From JADJNY01 sp046349615 (GTDB lineage Bacteria > Planctomycetota > UBA1135 > GCA-002686595), in NCBI GenBank assembly GCA_046349615.1, contig JAXMBZ010000004.1:307446-371445 (forward strand): a stretch of DNA of 64,000 bases, given 5' to 3'. The translations under genes were made by a program, and so were the position numbers. This document shows, one piece after another, positions 1-8,323 of this stretch; the stretch's first letter is position 1; each line of letters begins with the position of its first letter. The notes under the pieces were generated by a model. That model ran no database searches, was not told the DNA's origin, and was given only the letters and a program-made list of their open reading frames with translations.

Positions 1-2
1 CG

Positions 3-1007
3 ATGGTCGTGTCGACCCCCGCGAACGACGTCCGCCTCCTCGTGCCCGGCGCGCGCGTCGGCGTGCGGATCGTCGACGAGCAGGGCCGTCCGCTCGCGAA
101 GGCGCGCGTCGCGTGCTCGCGCCTCACCGAGTCCGGCGACGGCGGGCCCGCGCCCGTCTCGACGGAATGGAAGAGCCCGCGGGCCGCGAGCGGGCTCGCC
201 GTGTTCGACGTCGAGCCCGAGACGAGCTACGCGCTGCGCGCCGAGTCCGGTGCGCGCGTCGCGGAGGACCTCGTGCACCTCGCGCCCGGCGAGTTCTCCG
301 TCGAGCGCACGCTCGTGCTCCTGGAGCGCGCGAACGGCCGGCTGCGCCTCGTCCTCGAGGCCTCCGGCGGCGGCGACGCGCCGCGCGTGCGCGCGAGTCT
401 CGCGTCCGCGCTGACCGGCGAGCCGCTCGACGAGTGCTCGGATCGCGAGGTGCCCGCGAACGGCGTCCTCGACGCGCTCCCGCCCGGCCGCTACCGACTG
501 CGACTCGACCCGATCGACGACGCGCGCGACCCGCGGGCGTTCCTGCCGCTGCACGCGCCGGAGGTGATCGAGATCGAGAGCGGCCGCACGCTCGACCGCA
601 CGTACGCGCTCGTGCCCGGAGCCCGCGTCGAGGTCGAGCTCGCGCTCGACGGCCCGCCGCCGGCGGACTTCGAGTTCCATCCGTCGCCGGAGGCGCATCC
701 CGACGACCGAGAAGCGGCGCGGCGCATCCACGAGAACGCCCACGGCGCCTTGGTCGTGCTCGCGCCGCGGCCCGAAGGCCGGGGCGAAGCGCGCGCGCTC
801 GTCTTCGAGGCCCCGACCGAGTCCGCGGCGACGAGCGGAGCGAGCAGCACGCTCCTCCCCGGCCGCGGCGCGCGCGCCGCCGGCGTCTTCGCGCCCGGCG
901 AGTACTCGCTGCGGGCGAGCGCGCCCGGCTTCGCGCCGGCGGAGACGGAGCTCGTCCTGCGCCCGGGCGCGGTCGCGCACGTGAAGCTCGCGCTCCGCGC
1001 GCAGTGA
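3..1007 (+). CDS. Carboxypeptidase-regulatory-like (CnaB-type) repeat protein, 5' partial
   Basis: The frame is open to the left edge of the window, so the ATG at 3 is probably internal and this is the C-terminal 334 residues of a longer protein. What is visible are repeated beta-sandwich-like stretches with the pattern 'V-G-V-R-I-V-D-E-Q-G-R-P-L-A-x-A' near residue 20, and similar 'LVPGARVEVEL' segments near residue 205, typical of carboxypeptidase-regulatory-like/CnaB domains in secreted or surface proteins. There is no catalytic motif. The gene converges on the sigma-factor fusion at 1116, which carries the same class of domain. The gap of about 110 nt holds only GC-rich inverted repeats. 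The role is unknown; a surface or periplasmic structural part is an inference. Confidence 0.7.
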   Translation: MVVSTPANDVRLLVPGARVGVRIVDEQGRPLAKARVACSRLTESGDGGPAPVSTEWKSPRAASGLAVFDVEPETSYALRAESGARVAEDLVHLAPGEFSVERTLVLLERANGRLRLVLEASGGGDAPRVRASLASALTGEPLDECSDREVPANGVLDALPPGRYRLRLDPIDDARDPRAFLPLHAPEVIEIESGRTLDRTYALVPGARVEVELALDGPPPADFEFHPSPEAHPDDREAARRIHENAHGALVVLAPRPEGRGEARALVFEAPTESAATSGASSTLLPGRGARAAGVFAPGEYSLRASAPGFAPAETELVLRPGAVAHVKLALRAQ

Positions 1008-1115
1008 GTCCGAGGGTTCCGCGGAGCGCGCCCTCGTCGCGGCGCCCGCCCGCGGAGTGCGCCCGCGGAACGCGCCTGCGGACTGACGCGCGGAGGTCGC
1101 GCGCCGCCGCGCGCG

Positions 1116-3557
1116 TCAACGTCGCGGGCCGAGGCGCACGTCGAGCTCGAGCCCCGAGTCTCCAACGGTGCACACACCGCTCGCCGCGGGCGCGTGCGCT
1201 CGATGGAACGCGAGGACGCGCACGCCGATGCCCGGCGCTGCGTCCGCGGCGAAACGCCCTTCCGCGTCGCAGCGGTATGCGTCGAACCAGGAGCGCGGCC
1301 GGCCCTCCGTGCGGCGGATCTCCGCGTCGCGTGCCTCGAGGTCGGGCTCGCCCGCGCCGGACAAGACGACGACCGCGTCCGCGACGGGTTCGCCGCGCGC
1401 GTCGAGCACGCGCCCGCTCACGCGCACCGGCGGCGCGAGCTCCAGCACGACTCCCGCGCGCACGCCGTGCTCGTCGAGCTCGAACGGCCCCGCGAACGCC
1501 GGCGAGTGGCCCGCGACGCGCGCGACGAGCACCCAGCGCCCCGCGCGCAACCCCGTGAGGTGGAACGCGCTCGTGGGCGGCGGCGGCGTCCATCCGCTTT
1601 GCACGAGCGTCTGATACGGCGGCCGGGAGAGCAGCGCCGCGGCCTCGCGCGCGAGGAACTCCGCGCGCGTCGCGCTCTCGACGAGGACGGCGTCGACCGC
1701 GTCGTACGGCGCGAGCACGTCCTCGCCCGAGCCCGCGCGCACGAGGCGCCCGTGGAGCTCCGCCATGTGATCGCCCGCGTCGGACGCGTCGGTCGAGAGC
1801 TTCAGGTGGAGCTCGACGTCGGTGCGCGACGGGACGAGCACGAGCTCCGCGTCGCCGTAACCGCCGCCCTCCGCGTGCAGGCGCGTGCGCACGGGCTCGA
1901 GCCCGACGATCTCGAAGCGACCGCTCGCGTCCGTGGTCGCCTGCGCGAGCCCGTCCGCGCCGTCCTCGGCCGGACGCGCCGTGATCGTGAGCCCCTCGAG
2001 CGGCGCGCCGTCCTGCGCGCGGACGTGGCCTGCGAGCACCGCGCCGCGCTCGGCGCGCAGCACGAACTCGACGCGGCCCGGCGCCGCGATCGTCACGCGC
2101 TCGCGAAGGAGCCGCCAGCCGTGCTCCCGCGCGTCGAGCACGACGCGCTTCTCGCCGAGCACGTGGCCCGCGAGGTCGATCGTCCCGTCGGCGCCCGTGA
2201 GCCCGCCCGCCTCCCATTCCTCCCCCACGTTGCCGAAGACGTTCTTCCCGCGGCGGAAGAGGCGCGTCGGGAGCCCCGCGAGCGGCGCGCCCGTCGGATC
2301 GACGACGCGCAGCGCGAGCACGAACTCGCCGGGCGGATCGAGCGCGATGCGCTCGACGACCAGCGCGTCGAGCCGCAGCGTCTCGCCCGCGGAGACGCGC
2401 ACGACGGGGCGCTCCCGCAGCACGTGCGCGTCGTCCTCGACGTCGACCTCGAGCGTCTCGCGTTCGCCGTGCAGCGCGAGGTCGAGCTCGAACGCGCCGT
2501 CGGGCCGCGTCGTCGCCGAGCCGCTCTGCTCGAGCCACGGGAAGCCCTTCCCCGACGGCGCGGCGCGCACGAGCACCCCGCCGACGCCGAGGCCGGCATC
2601 GTCGACGACGCGGCCGGCGAGGTGCGCGCGCCGGTCCTCCTGCGCCGAGGCCGACGCCGTGACGTCCTCCACGGCGAGCGCGGCGTTCGCGCGCGACTCC
2701 ACTTCGGAAGCACCCGCGGACGCGGCGTCCCTCGGCAGCGACGCGGCGACGGACTCCGGGATCCAACGCCCCGTCGTCTCGTCGAGTCGCAGCGGGTACC
2801 CGAACTCGTCCTGTGCCAGGGTCGGCCCGTGCTGCGACGGCCGGAGCAGGAAGGCCCACACGACGACCGCGAGCGCCAGCACGAGCGCGCCGCCGACCGC
2901 GAACGCGGGGACGGCCGCCGCGGCGGGCGCGTGGAGCGCGAGCAGCTTCGTCGCGAGCCCCGCCGGCGCAGCGAGCGAGGACGCATCGCGCGCGAGTTCG
3001 ACCTCGAGGTTCGCCGCGCACGCCGCGAAGCCGAGCCGCCCGAGCTCGCGGCGCAGCGCCTCGAGCCCGCGCCGCACGCGCTCGTGCACGCTCGGAGCGG
3101 AGAGCTCGAGCGCCGCGCCGATCTCGGCGAGCGTCCACTGCTCCCGGTAGTGGAGCTCGACCGGGACGCGCACGTCCGCCGGCAGCTCCGCGACGAGCCG
3201 CGCGAGCACCGCGCGCTCCTCGTTCCTCTCGACCGATCGATCGTCCGTTCGCTCAGGGTGCTGCATCGCCCAGGCCTCGTCCCGGCGCCGCGCGTTCGAC
3301 GCGCCGCGGAGCCGCGCCAGAGCGGTGCGCACCGCCCACCAGCGCAGGACGCGCGCCGGATCCTCCGCCGCGCGCAGCTCGATCCGTCCTTCGAGCACGC
3401 CGAGGAACACCTGCTGCGCCACGTCCTCGGCGTCGTCCGCGCTGCGCGTGACGCACACCGCGCTTCGAAAGACGGCCAGGTGGTGGCGACGGACGAGGTC
3501 CTCGAAGGCCTCGCGCGGGAGTTCGCTTCGCTTCGTGCGCTTCGACGTCGAGCTCAT
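1116..3557 (-). CDS. ECF sigma factor fused to a membrane segment and carboxypeptidase-regulatory-like domains
   Basis: The 813-residue protein starts with an ECF-type sigma-70 unit. Region 2 lies at about residues 15-95 (AFEDLVRRHH, then DDAEDVAQQVF) and region 4, a helix-turn-helix, at about 115-170 (LPADVRVPVELHY, then TLAEIGAALELSAPSVHERVRRGL). A hydrophobic span at about 214-237 looks like one transmembrane helix. The remaining 570 residues hold several carboxypeptidase-regulatory-like repeats (LAGRVVDDAG, LAGHVRAQDG, VSGRVLDARG). The ATG at 3557 is chosen because GGAGGA precedes it by 6 nt and it begins directly before region 2. Planctomycetes are known for ECF factors with long C-terminal extensions; here the layout suggests a membrane-bound sigma factor with an extracytoplasmic sensor. 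No separate anti-sigma gene is adjacent. Confidence 0.88.
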   Translation of the reverse strand: MSSTSKRTKRSELPREAFEDLVRRHHLAVFRSAVCVTRSADDAEDVAQQVFLGVLEGRIELRAAEDPARVLRWWAVRTALARLRGASNARRRDEAWAMQHPERTDDRSVERNEERAVLARLVAELPADVRVPVELHYREQWTLAEIGAALELSAPSVHERVRRGLEALRRELGRLGFAACAANLEVELARDASSLAAPAGLATKLLALHAPAAAAVPAFAVGGALVLALAVVVWAFLLRPSQHGPTLAQDEFGYPLRLDETTGRWIPESVAASLPRDAASAGASEVESRANAALAVEDVTASASAQEDRRAHLAGRVVDDAGLGVGGVLVRAAPSGKGFPWLEQSGSATTRPDGAFELDLALHGERETLEVDVEDDAHVLRERPVVRVSAGETLRLDALVVERIALDPPGEFVLALRVVDPTGAPLAGLPTRLFRRGKNVFGNVGEEWEAGGLTGADGTIDLAGHVLGEKRVVLDAREHGWRLLRERVTIAAPGRVEFVLRAERGAVLAGHVRAQDGAPLEGLTITARPAEDGADGLAQATTDASGRFEIVGLEPVRTRLHAEGGGYGDAELVLVPSRTDVELHLKLSTDASDAGDHMAELHGRLVRAGSGEDVLAPYDAVDAVLVESATRAEFLAREAAALLSRPPYQTLVQSGWTPPPPTSAFHLTGLRAGRWVLVARVAGHSPAFAGPFELDEHGVRAGVVLELAPPVRVSGRVLDARGEPVADAVVVLSGAGEPDLEARDAEIRRTEGRPRSWFDAYRCDAEGRFAADAAPGIGVRVLAFHRAHAPAASGVCTVGDSGLELDVRLGPRR

Positions 3558-3758
3558 GGGGTTCCTCCGCGGCGCGCAAGGCGTATCGCTCGCGGCGCCG
3601 GGGACTGGATTCCGCCGCGGGCGCGAGCTTAGCCGGAATCCCGAGGATTCTCGCCGGAGCGGGCGCGCCGCCGAGTTCGTCGCGCGCCCCGCGTCCCGGG
3701 GCCGCGCACCACGGCCCGCTGGTCGCGGGCGCGGGCGCTCCCTACGATCGCGCCGATC

Positions 3759-5687
3759 ATGGACCCGCGCACGCCGCCGTCGCAGCCGTTCTCCGAGCTC
3801 CTCGAACGCCACCTCTCGCGCCGCGCGCTGCTCGGCGGCGCCGCGGCCTTCGCCGGACTGCGCCTCGTCGCGCGCGCGGATGGACGCGGGAGCGAGCTCC
3901 TGTCCGACGACGCGCCGGTGTCGTCGCTCGGCTTCACCGAGCTCCCGCACGCGATGGCGAAGGACCACGCGGTCGCCCCGGGCTACGACGCGTGCGTCGT
4001 CGTGCGCTGGGGCGATCCGATCGTCGCCGGCGCGGCCGAGTTCGCGCCGGGGAAGCAGGACGCGGCGGCGCAGGAGAAGCAGTTCGGGTTCAACAACGAC
4101 TTCCTCGCGTTCCTGCCGCTGCCGAAGGGCTCGTCGAGCTCCGACCACGGCCTCCTGTGCGCGAACCACGAGTACACGTGGCTCCACATGCTCGTGCCCG
4201 GCCTCACGCACGAGACGCAGCGCGACCACTCGACGCGTGCGCAGCACGAGCTCGAGATGGCCGCGCACGGCCACTCCGTCGTCGAGGTGAAGCGCGAGGG
4301 CGGGCGTTGGTCGTACGTGCGCGACTCCGCGTTCAACCGGCGCATCACCGGGCGCACGAAGCTCGCGCTCGCCGGCCCCGCCGCGGGTCATCCGAGGTTG
4401 CGCACGAAGGACGACCCGACCGGCACGGAGGTCGTCGGCACGCTGAACAACTGCTCCGGCGGCACGACGCCGTGGGGCACCGTCCTCTTCTGCGAGGAGA
4501 ACTTCAACAAGTACTTCCACGGCAAGACCGACGACGCGCGCGAGGCGCGCAACCACGCGCGCTACGACGTCGGCGGCGAGCTCGAGTTCGGCTGGCACCG
4601 CTTCGAGGAGCGCTTCGAGGTCGCGGAGGAGCCGCACGAGCCGAACCGCTTCGGCTGGGTCGTCGAGTACGACCCGTACGACCCTGCGTCGAAGGCGCTG
4701 AAGCGCACGGCGCTCGGCCGGATCAAGCACGAGGCCGCGACGTGCGTCTTGAACCACGACGGACGCGCCGTCGTCTACACGGGCGACGACGACGAGTTCG
4801 AGTTCGTCTACAAGTTCGTCAGCGCGAAGGCATGGGATCCGAAGGACCCGGCGAGCGCGCGCACGCTGCTCGACGAGGGCACGCTCTACGTCGCGCGCTT
4901 CGCGGACGACGAGACGCTCGAGTGGCTGCCGCTCGTGCACGGCACCGGCGCGTTGACGAAGGAGACCGGCTTCGAATCGCAGGCGGACGTGCTGATCGAG
5001 GCGCGCACCGCCGCGACGCTCCTCGGGGCGACGCCGATGGACCGGCCCGAAGACGTCGAGACGAATCCGGCGACGGGGCTCGTCTACGTGATGCTCACGA
5101 ACAACAACCTGCGCAAGGCGGAGCAACTGGACGCCCCGAACCCGCGCAAGAAGAACCGGCACGGGCACGTGCTCGAGCTCGCTCCGCCGAAGGACGCGCG
5201 CGGCGCCCGCGACCACGCGGCGACGAAGTTCGCGTGGAAGGTGTTCCTCCTCGCGGGCGATCCGAAGGACGAGAAGGCGGGCGCGCGCTACGGAAGCGGC
5301 ACGAGCGAGCACGGCTGGCTCTCCTGCCCCGACAACTGCGCGTTCGACCGCCTCGGCCGCTTGTGGATCGCGACGGACGGACTGATGCACTCGGGCCTCT
5401 GCGACGGCGTCTTCGCGTGCGACACGCAGGGCCCGGCGGCCGCGCAGACGCGGCACTTCTTCCGCGCGCCCGTCGGCGCGGAGATCTGCGGCCCGTGCTT
5501 CACGCCGGACGACACGACGCTGTTCCTCTCGATCCAGCACCCGGGCGAGGTCGACGAGAACGACCGTCCGGCGGGCGTCACGTTCTCGACGCCGAGCACG
5601 CGCTGGCCCGACTTCCGAGACGACGTGCCGCCGCGGCCTTCGGTGATCGCGATCACGAAGAAGGGCGGCGGGGTGATCGGGAGTTGA
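3759..5687 (+). CDS. PhoX-family phosphatase (DUF839), Tat-exported
   Basis: The 642-residue product matches the PhoX family (DUF839), calcium- and iron-dependent alkaline phosphatases that release phosphate from organic esters in the periplasm or outside the cell. The N-terminus has a twin-arginine signal (SRRALLGG at residues 20-27 followed by a hydrophobic stretch). Family landmarks visible are NHEYT at 136-140, CSGGTTPWGT at 232-241 followed by EEN, a 'VEYDPYDP' segment, and a 'YTGDDDEFEFVYKFV' segment. The length fits the family. It stands alone, with a strong hairpin about 105 nt downstream. Regulation by phosphate is expected from the family, but I see no Pho box I would defend. A non-phosphatase function within DUF839 is possible. 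Confidence 0.88.
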   Translation: MDPRTPPSQPFSELLERHLSRRALLGGAAAFAGLRLVARADGRGSELLSDDAPVSSLGFTELPHAMAKDHAVAPGYDACVVVRWGDPIVAGAAEFAPGKQDAAAQEKQFGFNNDFLAFLPLPKGSSSSDHGLLCANHEYTWLHMLVPGLTHETQRDHSTRAQHELEMAAHGHSVVEVKREGGRWSYVRDSAFNRRITGRTKLALAGPAAGHPRLRTKDDPTGTEVVGTLNNCSGGTTPWGTVLFCEENFNKYFHGKTDDAREARNHARYDVGGELEFGWHRFEERFEVAEEPHEPNRFGWVVEYDPYDPASKALKRTALGRIKHEAATCVLNHDGRAVVYTGDDDEFEFVYKFVSAKAWDPKDPASARTLLDEGTLYVARFADDETLEWLPLVHGTGALTKETGFESQADVLIEARTAATLLGATPMDRPEDVETNPATGLVYVMLTNNNLRKAEQLDAPNPRKKNRHGHVLELAPPKDARGARDHAATKFAWKVFLLAGDPKDEKAGARYGSGTSEHGWLSCPDNCAFDRLGRLWIATDGLMHSGLCDGVFACDTQGPAAAQTRHFFRAPVGAEICGPCFTPDDTTLFLSIQHPGEVDENDRPAGVTFSTPSTRWPDFRDDVPPRPSVIAITKKGGGVIGS

Positions 5688-6105
5688 GGAGCGTTCGTCG
5701 GGGTCGGGGGTAGACGTGCGTCGGCTCACGTTCGCGCAGCGCCCACATGTTCGCCCCGCCGCGCGATCGATGCTGAGAGCCAATCGAACCCCGTGCAAGC
5801 CAGGGCCGGTCCTCCGGTCCTGGCTTGTGCGGGGTCCGTGATGCGGAGCACACGCGTGTGTTCCGTTGCGTCCCCCTCCCCTTGGTCGCCCCATCCGGCC
5901 ATTGCGTTCCCGACCGACACCACTCCACGCCGCTTGGGTTGCCGACGCTGGCCGGACCCCGAAGTACTCACTCGAGCGATCGCCTGCGCACGCACGCACG
6001 TACTCGTGCACGCCTCGCCGCACGCGGCGCCCGGCACGACACGAGGTCACACGATGTCCGCCCCGACTGTGCGCGCGACATGCACGTCCGCTCCGCGCGT
6101 GTTGA
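5688..6105. other. Gene-free stretch between phoX and the transposase
   Basis: About 420 nt without a supportable gene. Short open frames here have no recognisable domain and low-complexity arginine/threonine-rich translations. The stretch holds a strong 17-bp hairpin (5793-5830) and ends at a locally AT-rich segment that may carry the transposase promoter. Confidence 0.6.
5793..5830. repeat. Strong 17-bp imperfect hairpin downstream of phoX
   Basis: The arms 5793-5809 and 5814-5830 pair over 17 bp with three G-T wobbles and a 4-nt loop (TCCT). No T-tract follows on either side. It could end phoX transcription, or be a REP-like palindrome, since a REP-associated transposase lies 350 nt away. 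One copy only was noticed in the window. Confidence 0.6.
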
Positions 6106-6129
6106 ATCTCCTCTAGATTTCGCTGTGAT
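6102..6129 (+). promoter_or_regulatory. Possible sigma-70-type promoter for the transposase
   Basis: TTGAAT at 6102-6107 and TGTGAT at 6124-6129 are separated by 16 nt, each matching 4 of 6 consensus bases. They sit in the only AT-rich patch of the region, about 50 nt upstream of the inferred translation start. Weak evidence. Confidence 0.3.
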
Positions 6130-6167
6130 TTTCAGTGCCCATTCGCGCGTCCGAGCGTCCTTGCATC

Positions 6168-6172
6168 GGAGG
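6168..6172 (+). promoter_or_regulatory. Shine-Dalgarno sequence for the transposase
   Basis: GGAGG lies exactly 8 nt before the ACG codon at 6181. No ATG, GTG or TTG exists in frame between the stop at 6103-6105 and the ATG at 6418, so this site is what points to ACG 6181 as the original start. Confidence 0.55.
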
Positions 6173-6180
6173 TTCAGAAT

Positions 6181-6927
6181 ACGTCTCGACGCACTCGGCA
6201 CCCGCAGTTCGACTTCTCCGCGCCCGCGACGCGCACGGTCGCTGACGCAGCACCTGCGCGCCGACGCCGCGAGCCGCGCGCGCCCGCTCGTGACGCGAAT
6301 CGCCGCGCGTCACCGCGCGACAAGCGAGCGCGCAGCTCGGGCGAGCATCGCAGCCACGTCCCCCACCGCGCGCGCCCCGCGCACTGCGCGCGTCATCCGC
6401 TCCACGTCACGCTCCGCATGGCGCCCGGCCTCCCGAGCCTGCGCTCCCACCACGCGCACCGCGAGCTGCGCGACGCCCTGCGCGCCGGCGCCGAGCGCTT
6501 CGGCTTCCGCGTCGTGCACTACGGCGCGCTCTCGAACCACGTGCACCTCGTGTGCGAAGCGGAGGACGGGCGCGCTCTGTCGCGCGGCCTGAAGGGCCTC
6601 GCGGTGCGCCTCGCGCGCGCGCTCAACCGCGTGTGGAAGCGCCGCGGCGCGCTGCTCGCCGACCGCTACCACGCGCGCGCGCTCGCGACGCCGCGCGAGG
6701 TGCGCAACGTGCTCGCGTACGTGCTCAACAACGCGCGGCGCCACGGCCTCGACGTGCGCGGCCTGCTCGACCCGTGCTCGTCCGCCGTGTTGTTCGACGG
6801 CTGGCGCGAAGTGCACTCCGGCAGCGCCCCGACGTGGCTCGCGCGAGCGCGTACGTGGTTGCTCGCGATCGGTTGGCGACGGCACGGCCCCATCTCGGTG
6901 CATGAACGGCCCGGGGGACGGCGCTGA
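6181..6927 (+). CDS. REP-associated tyrosine transposase (RAYT, Y1/HUH family), apparent ACG start
   Basis: The product is a Y1-type single-strand DNA transposase of the REP-associated class. In frame from 6181 one reads an N-terminus (S-R-R-T-R-H-P-Q-F-D-F) usual for this family, then VPHRARPA, HPLHVTLR and GLPSLRS. The HUH motif HVH is at residues 120-122 (6538-6546), and the candidate catalytic tyrosine at 180 in YVLNNARRHG. The C-terminal TWLLAIGWRRHG segment is also a family mark. Starting at the first ATG (6418) would remove about 79 residues, including conserved ones. The codon where the initiator should be is ACG. The glycine-rich GxGRK segment usual near the N-terminus is not recognisable. 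Either translation starts at ACG or the copy is decaying at its 5' end; the catalytic core is intact. Confidence 0.75.
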   Translation, partial: TSRRTRHPQFDFSAPATRTVADAAPARRRREPRAPARDANRRASPRDKRARSSGEHRSHVPHRARPAHCARHPLHVTLRMAPGLPSLRSHHAHRELRDALRAGAERFGFRVVHYGALSNHVHLVCEAEDGRALSRGLKGLAVRLARALNRVWKRRGALLADRYHARALATPREVRNVLAYVLNNARRHGLDVRGLLDPCSSAVLFDGWREVHSGSAPTWLARARTWLLAIGWRRHGPISVHERPGGRR

Positions 6928-7048
6928 ACGGGCCCCCCATGAGCTTGTGGGCGGCGCGCGCTCCACACCTTCGTCTACGCACGTGCCCCGCGTGCACCGC
7001 GCGCGGCCACGAGCAGGCACGTCGAGCGCTGCGCCCGACGCGATCGTT

Positions 7049-8323
7049 TCACTTGTCCGCCCCCACCTTCTCCGCCCTCGGCACTTCCGCGAACCGGACC
7101 TCGCGCACGAGGCGCCCGTCTTTCCCCGAGTAGAAGCGAAAGTACGGCTCGTTCCTCCCCCACGGGAGCCCGTTGCGCACCAGTGCGACCACGTCGTCAT
7201 GCCCGTCGCCGTCGACGTCGCCCGCGTTCGCAACGCAGTACCCCAGGCAATCGAACTCCTCGTCGCCGAACGCGAACCACAGCCGTCGGCCCGTGCTGCC
7301 CGAGACGACGTGCACGCTGCCCGGCGCCTGGCCGCGCAGCATAAAGTCGTCGGGCCCGTCGAGCGCCTCCGAGTCGTCCGGGTCGCCGATGACGAAGTCG
7401 CGCACGCCGTCTCCGTCGACGTCGCCGAGCGCCGCGACCGAGGAGCCAAAGCACGCGATCGCGGGATCGAGCCCCTCGACGCTCCAGCGTTTCGAGCCGT
7501 TCTTCCCGTTCAAGACGTACACGCGGCCGCTGCTCCCGACGCCGTCCGCGCCCGCGAGCACTTCGCACCGACCATCCCCGTCGAGGTCCTCGAACAGCGC
7601 GACGCTGATCCCGAGGCGCGCGGCGACCTCGCTCTTGGGCAGCGCGAACCCGAACTCCCCCCACAGGCGATGACCGTCGCGTCCCGAGAACGCGTGCACG
7701 CGCCCGCTCGACTCCTGGCTCGGCGCGCCGACGAGGATGTCCGCCCTGCCGTCGCCGTCGAGGTCCCCGCCCGCGACGGCGCGGCCGAAGCTGCCGGACT
7801 CCGCGGTCCCGTCGAGGTCGAGGAGGAGACGCCCGTCCTTCCCGCCGAACACGTACGCGCGGTTCGCGCCCGGCGCGCCGACGACGAGGTCGACGAGCCC
7901 GTCACCGTCGACGTCGCCCGCGCACGCGAGTTCCTCTCCGAAGCGGGCCGCGCGGCGCGGCGGAGCGAGTCGGCGCACGCACGCGCCCGTCGCGGAGGAG
8001 ACGAGTTCCACGCGCTCGCTCCCCGGCGCCGCGATCGCGAGGTCCGAGCGGCCGTCGTGGTCGACGTCGCAGCACGCGGCCACCGACGCGCCGAACTCCT
8101 CCTCGGCGCGCTCGCCGCGCCATTCGCGTAGCACGCCTCCGGTCGCTCCGTCGACGAGCCGTACGCGGCCGAGGCGCTCGCCGCGGAACGAGCAGGCGAG
8201 CGCGACCTCGGCCCGCTCGTCGCCGTCGAGATCGCCGAGGCCCGCGACCGAACGCGGCCCACCGGGGAAGCGCAGCCACGTCGCGGAGGAGCTGGCGAGG
8301 ACGAGGGCGAGGAGGGCGGACAT
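7049..8323 (-). CDS. Secreted FG-GAP/VCBS repeat protein
   Basis: The 424 residues contain about seven repeats of the integrin-alpha-like FG-GAP type, each with a calcium-loop core such as GDLDGDGRAD, GDVDGDGLVD or EDLDGDGRCE followed by a hydrophobic strand and a 'V-x-V-x-G-x-x-G' turn. This predicts a seven-bladed beta propeller. A short hydrophobic N-terminus (LLALVLASSSA) suggests export, although it lacks a clear basic start, so the true start may differ. Such proteins are abundant in planctomycetes, usually as extracellular or cell-surface proteins; the ligand is unknown. It converges on the transposase, with a 121-nt gap in which I see no clear terminator. Confidence 0.85.
   Translation of the reverse strand: MSALLALVLASSSATWLRFPGGPRSVAGLGDLDGDERAEVALACSFRGERLGRVRLVDGATGGVLREWRGERAEEEFGASVAACCDVDHDGRSDLAIAAPGSERVELVSSATGACVRRLAPPRRAARFGEELACAGDVDGDGLVDLVVGAPGANRAYVFGGKDGRLLLDLDGTAESGSFGRAVAGGDLDGDGRADILVGAPSQESSGRVHAFSGRDGHRLWGEFGFALPKSEVAARLGISVALFEDLDGDGRCEVLAGADGVGSSGRVYVLNGKNGSKRWSVEGLDPAIACFGSSVAALGDVDGDGVRDFVIGDPDDSEALDGPDDFMLRGQAPGSVHVVSGSTGRRLWFAFGDEEFDCLGYCVANAGDVDGDGHDDVVALVRNGLPWGRNEPYFRFYSGKDGRLVREVRFAEVPRAEKVGADK

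Noticed and set aside
5960..6010. CGCACG-type short tandem repeats near 5.98 kb
   Set aside because: Only two or three imperfect units; expected by chance in sequence of this composition.
3558..6050. Extension of the sigma-factor frame upstream to 6050 on the minus strand (a 1644-residue frame)
   Set aside because: The upstream part is the antisense of the PhoX gene and arginine-rich; GGAGGA plus ATG at 3557 and the sigma region 2 start define the true gene.
5793..6116. Short plus-strand frame with a plausible start between phoX and the transposase
   Set aside because: No ribosome binding site, no domain, and it overlaps the strong hairpin; composition resembles non-coding GC-rich sequence.
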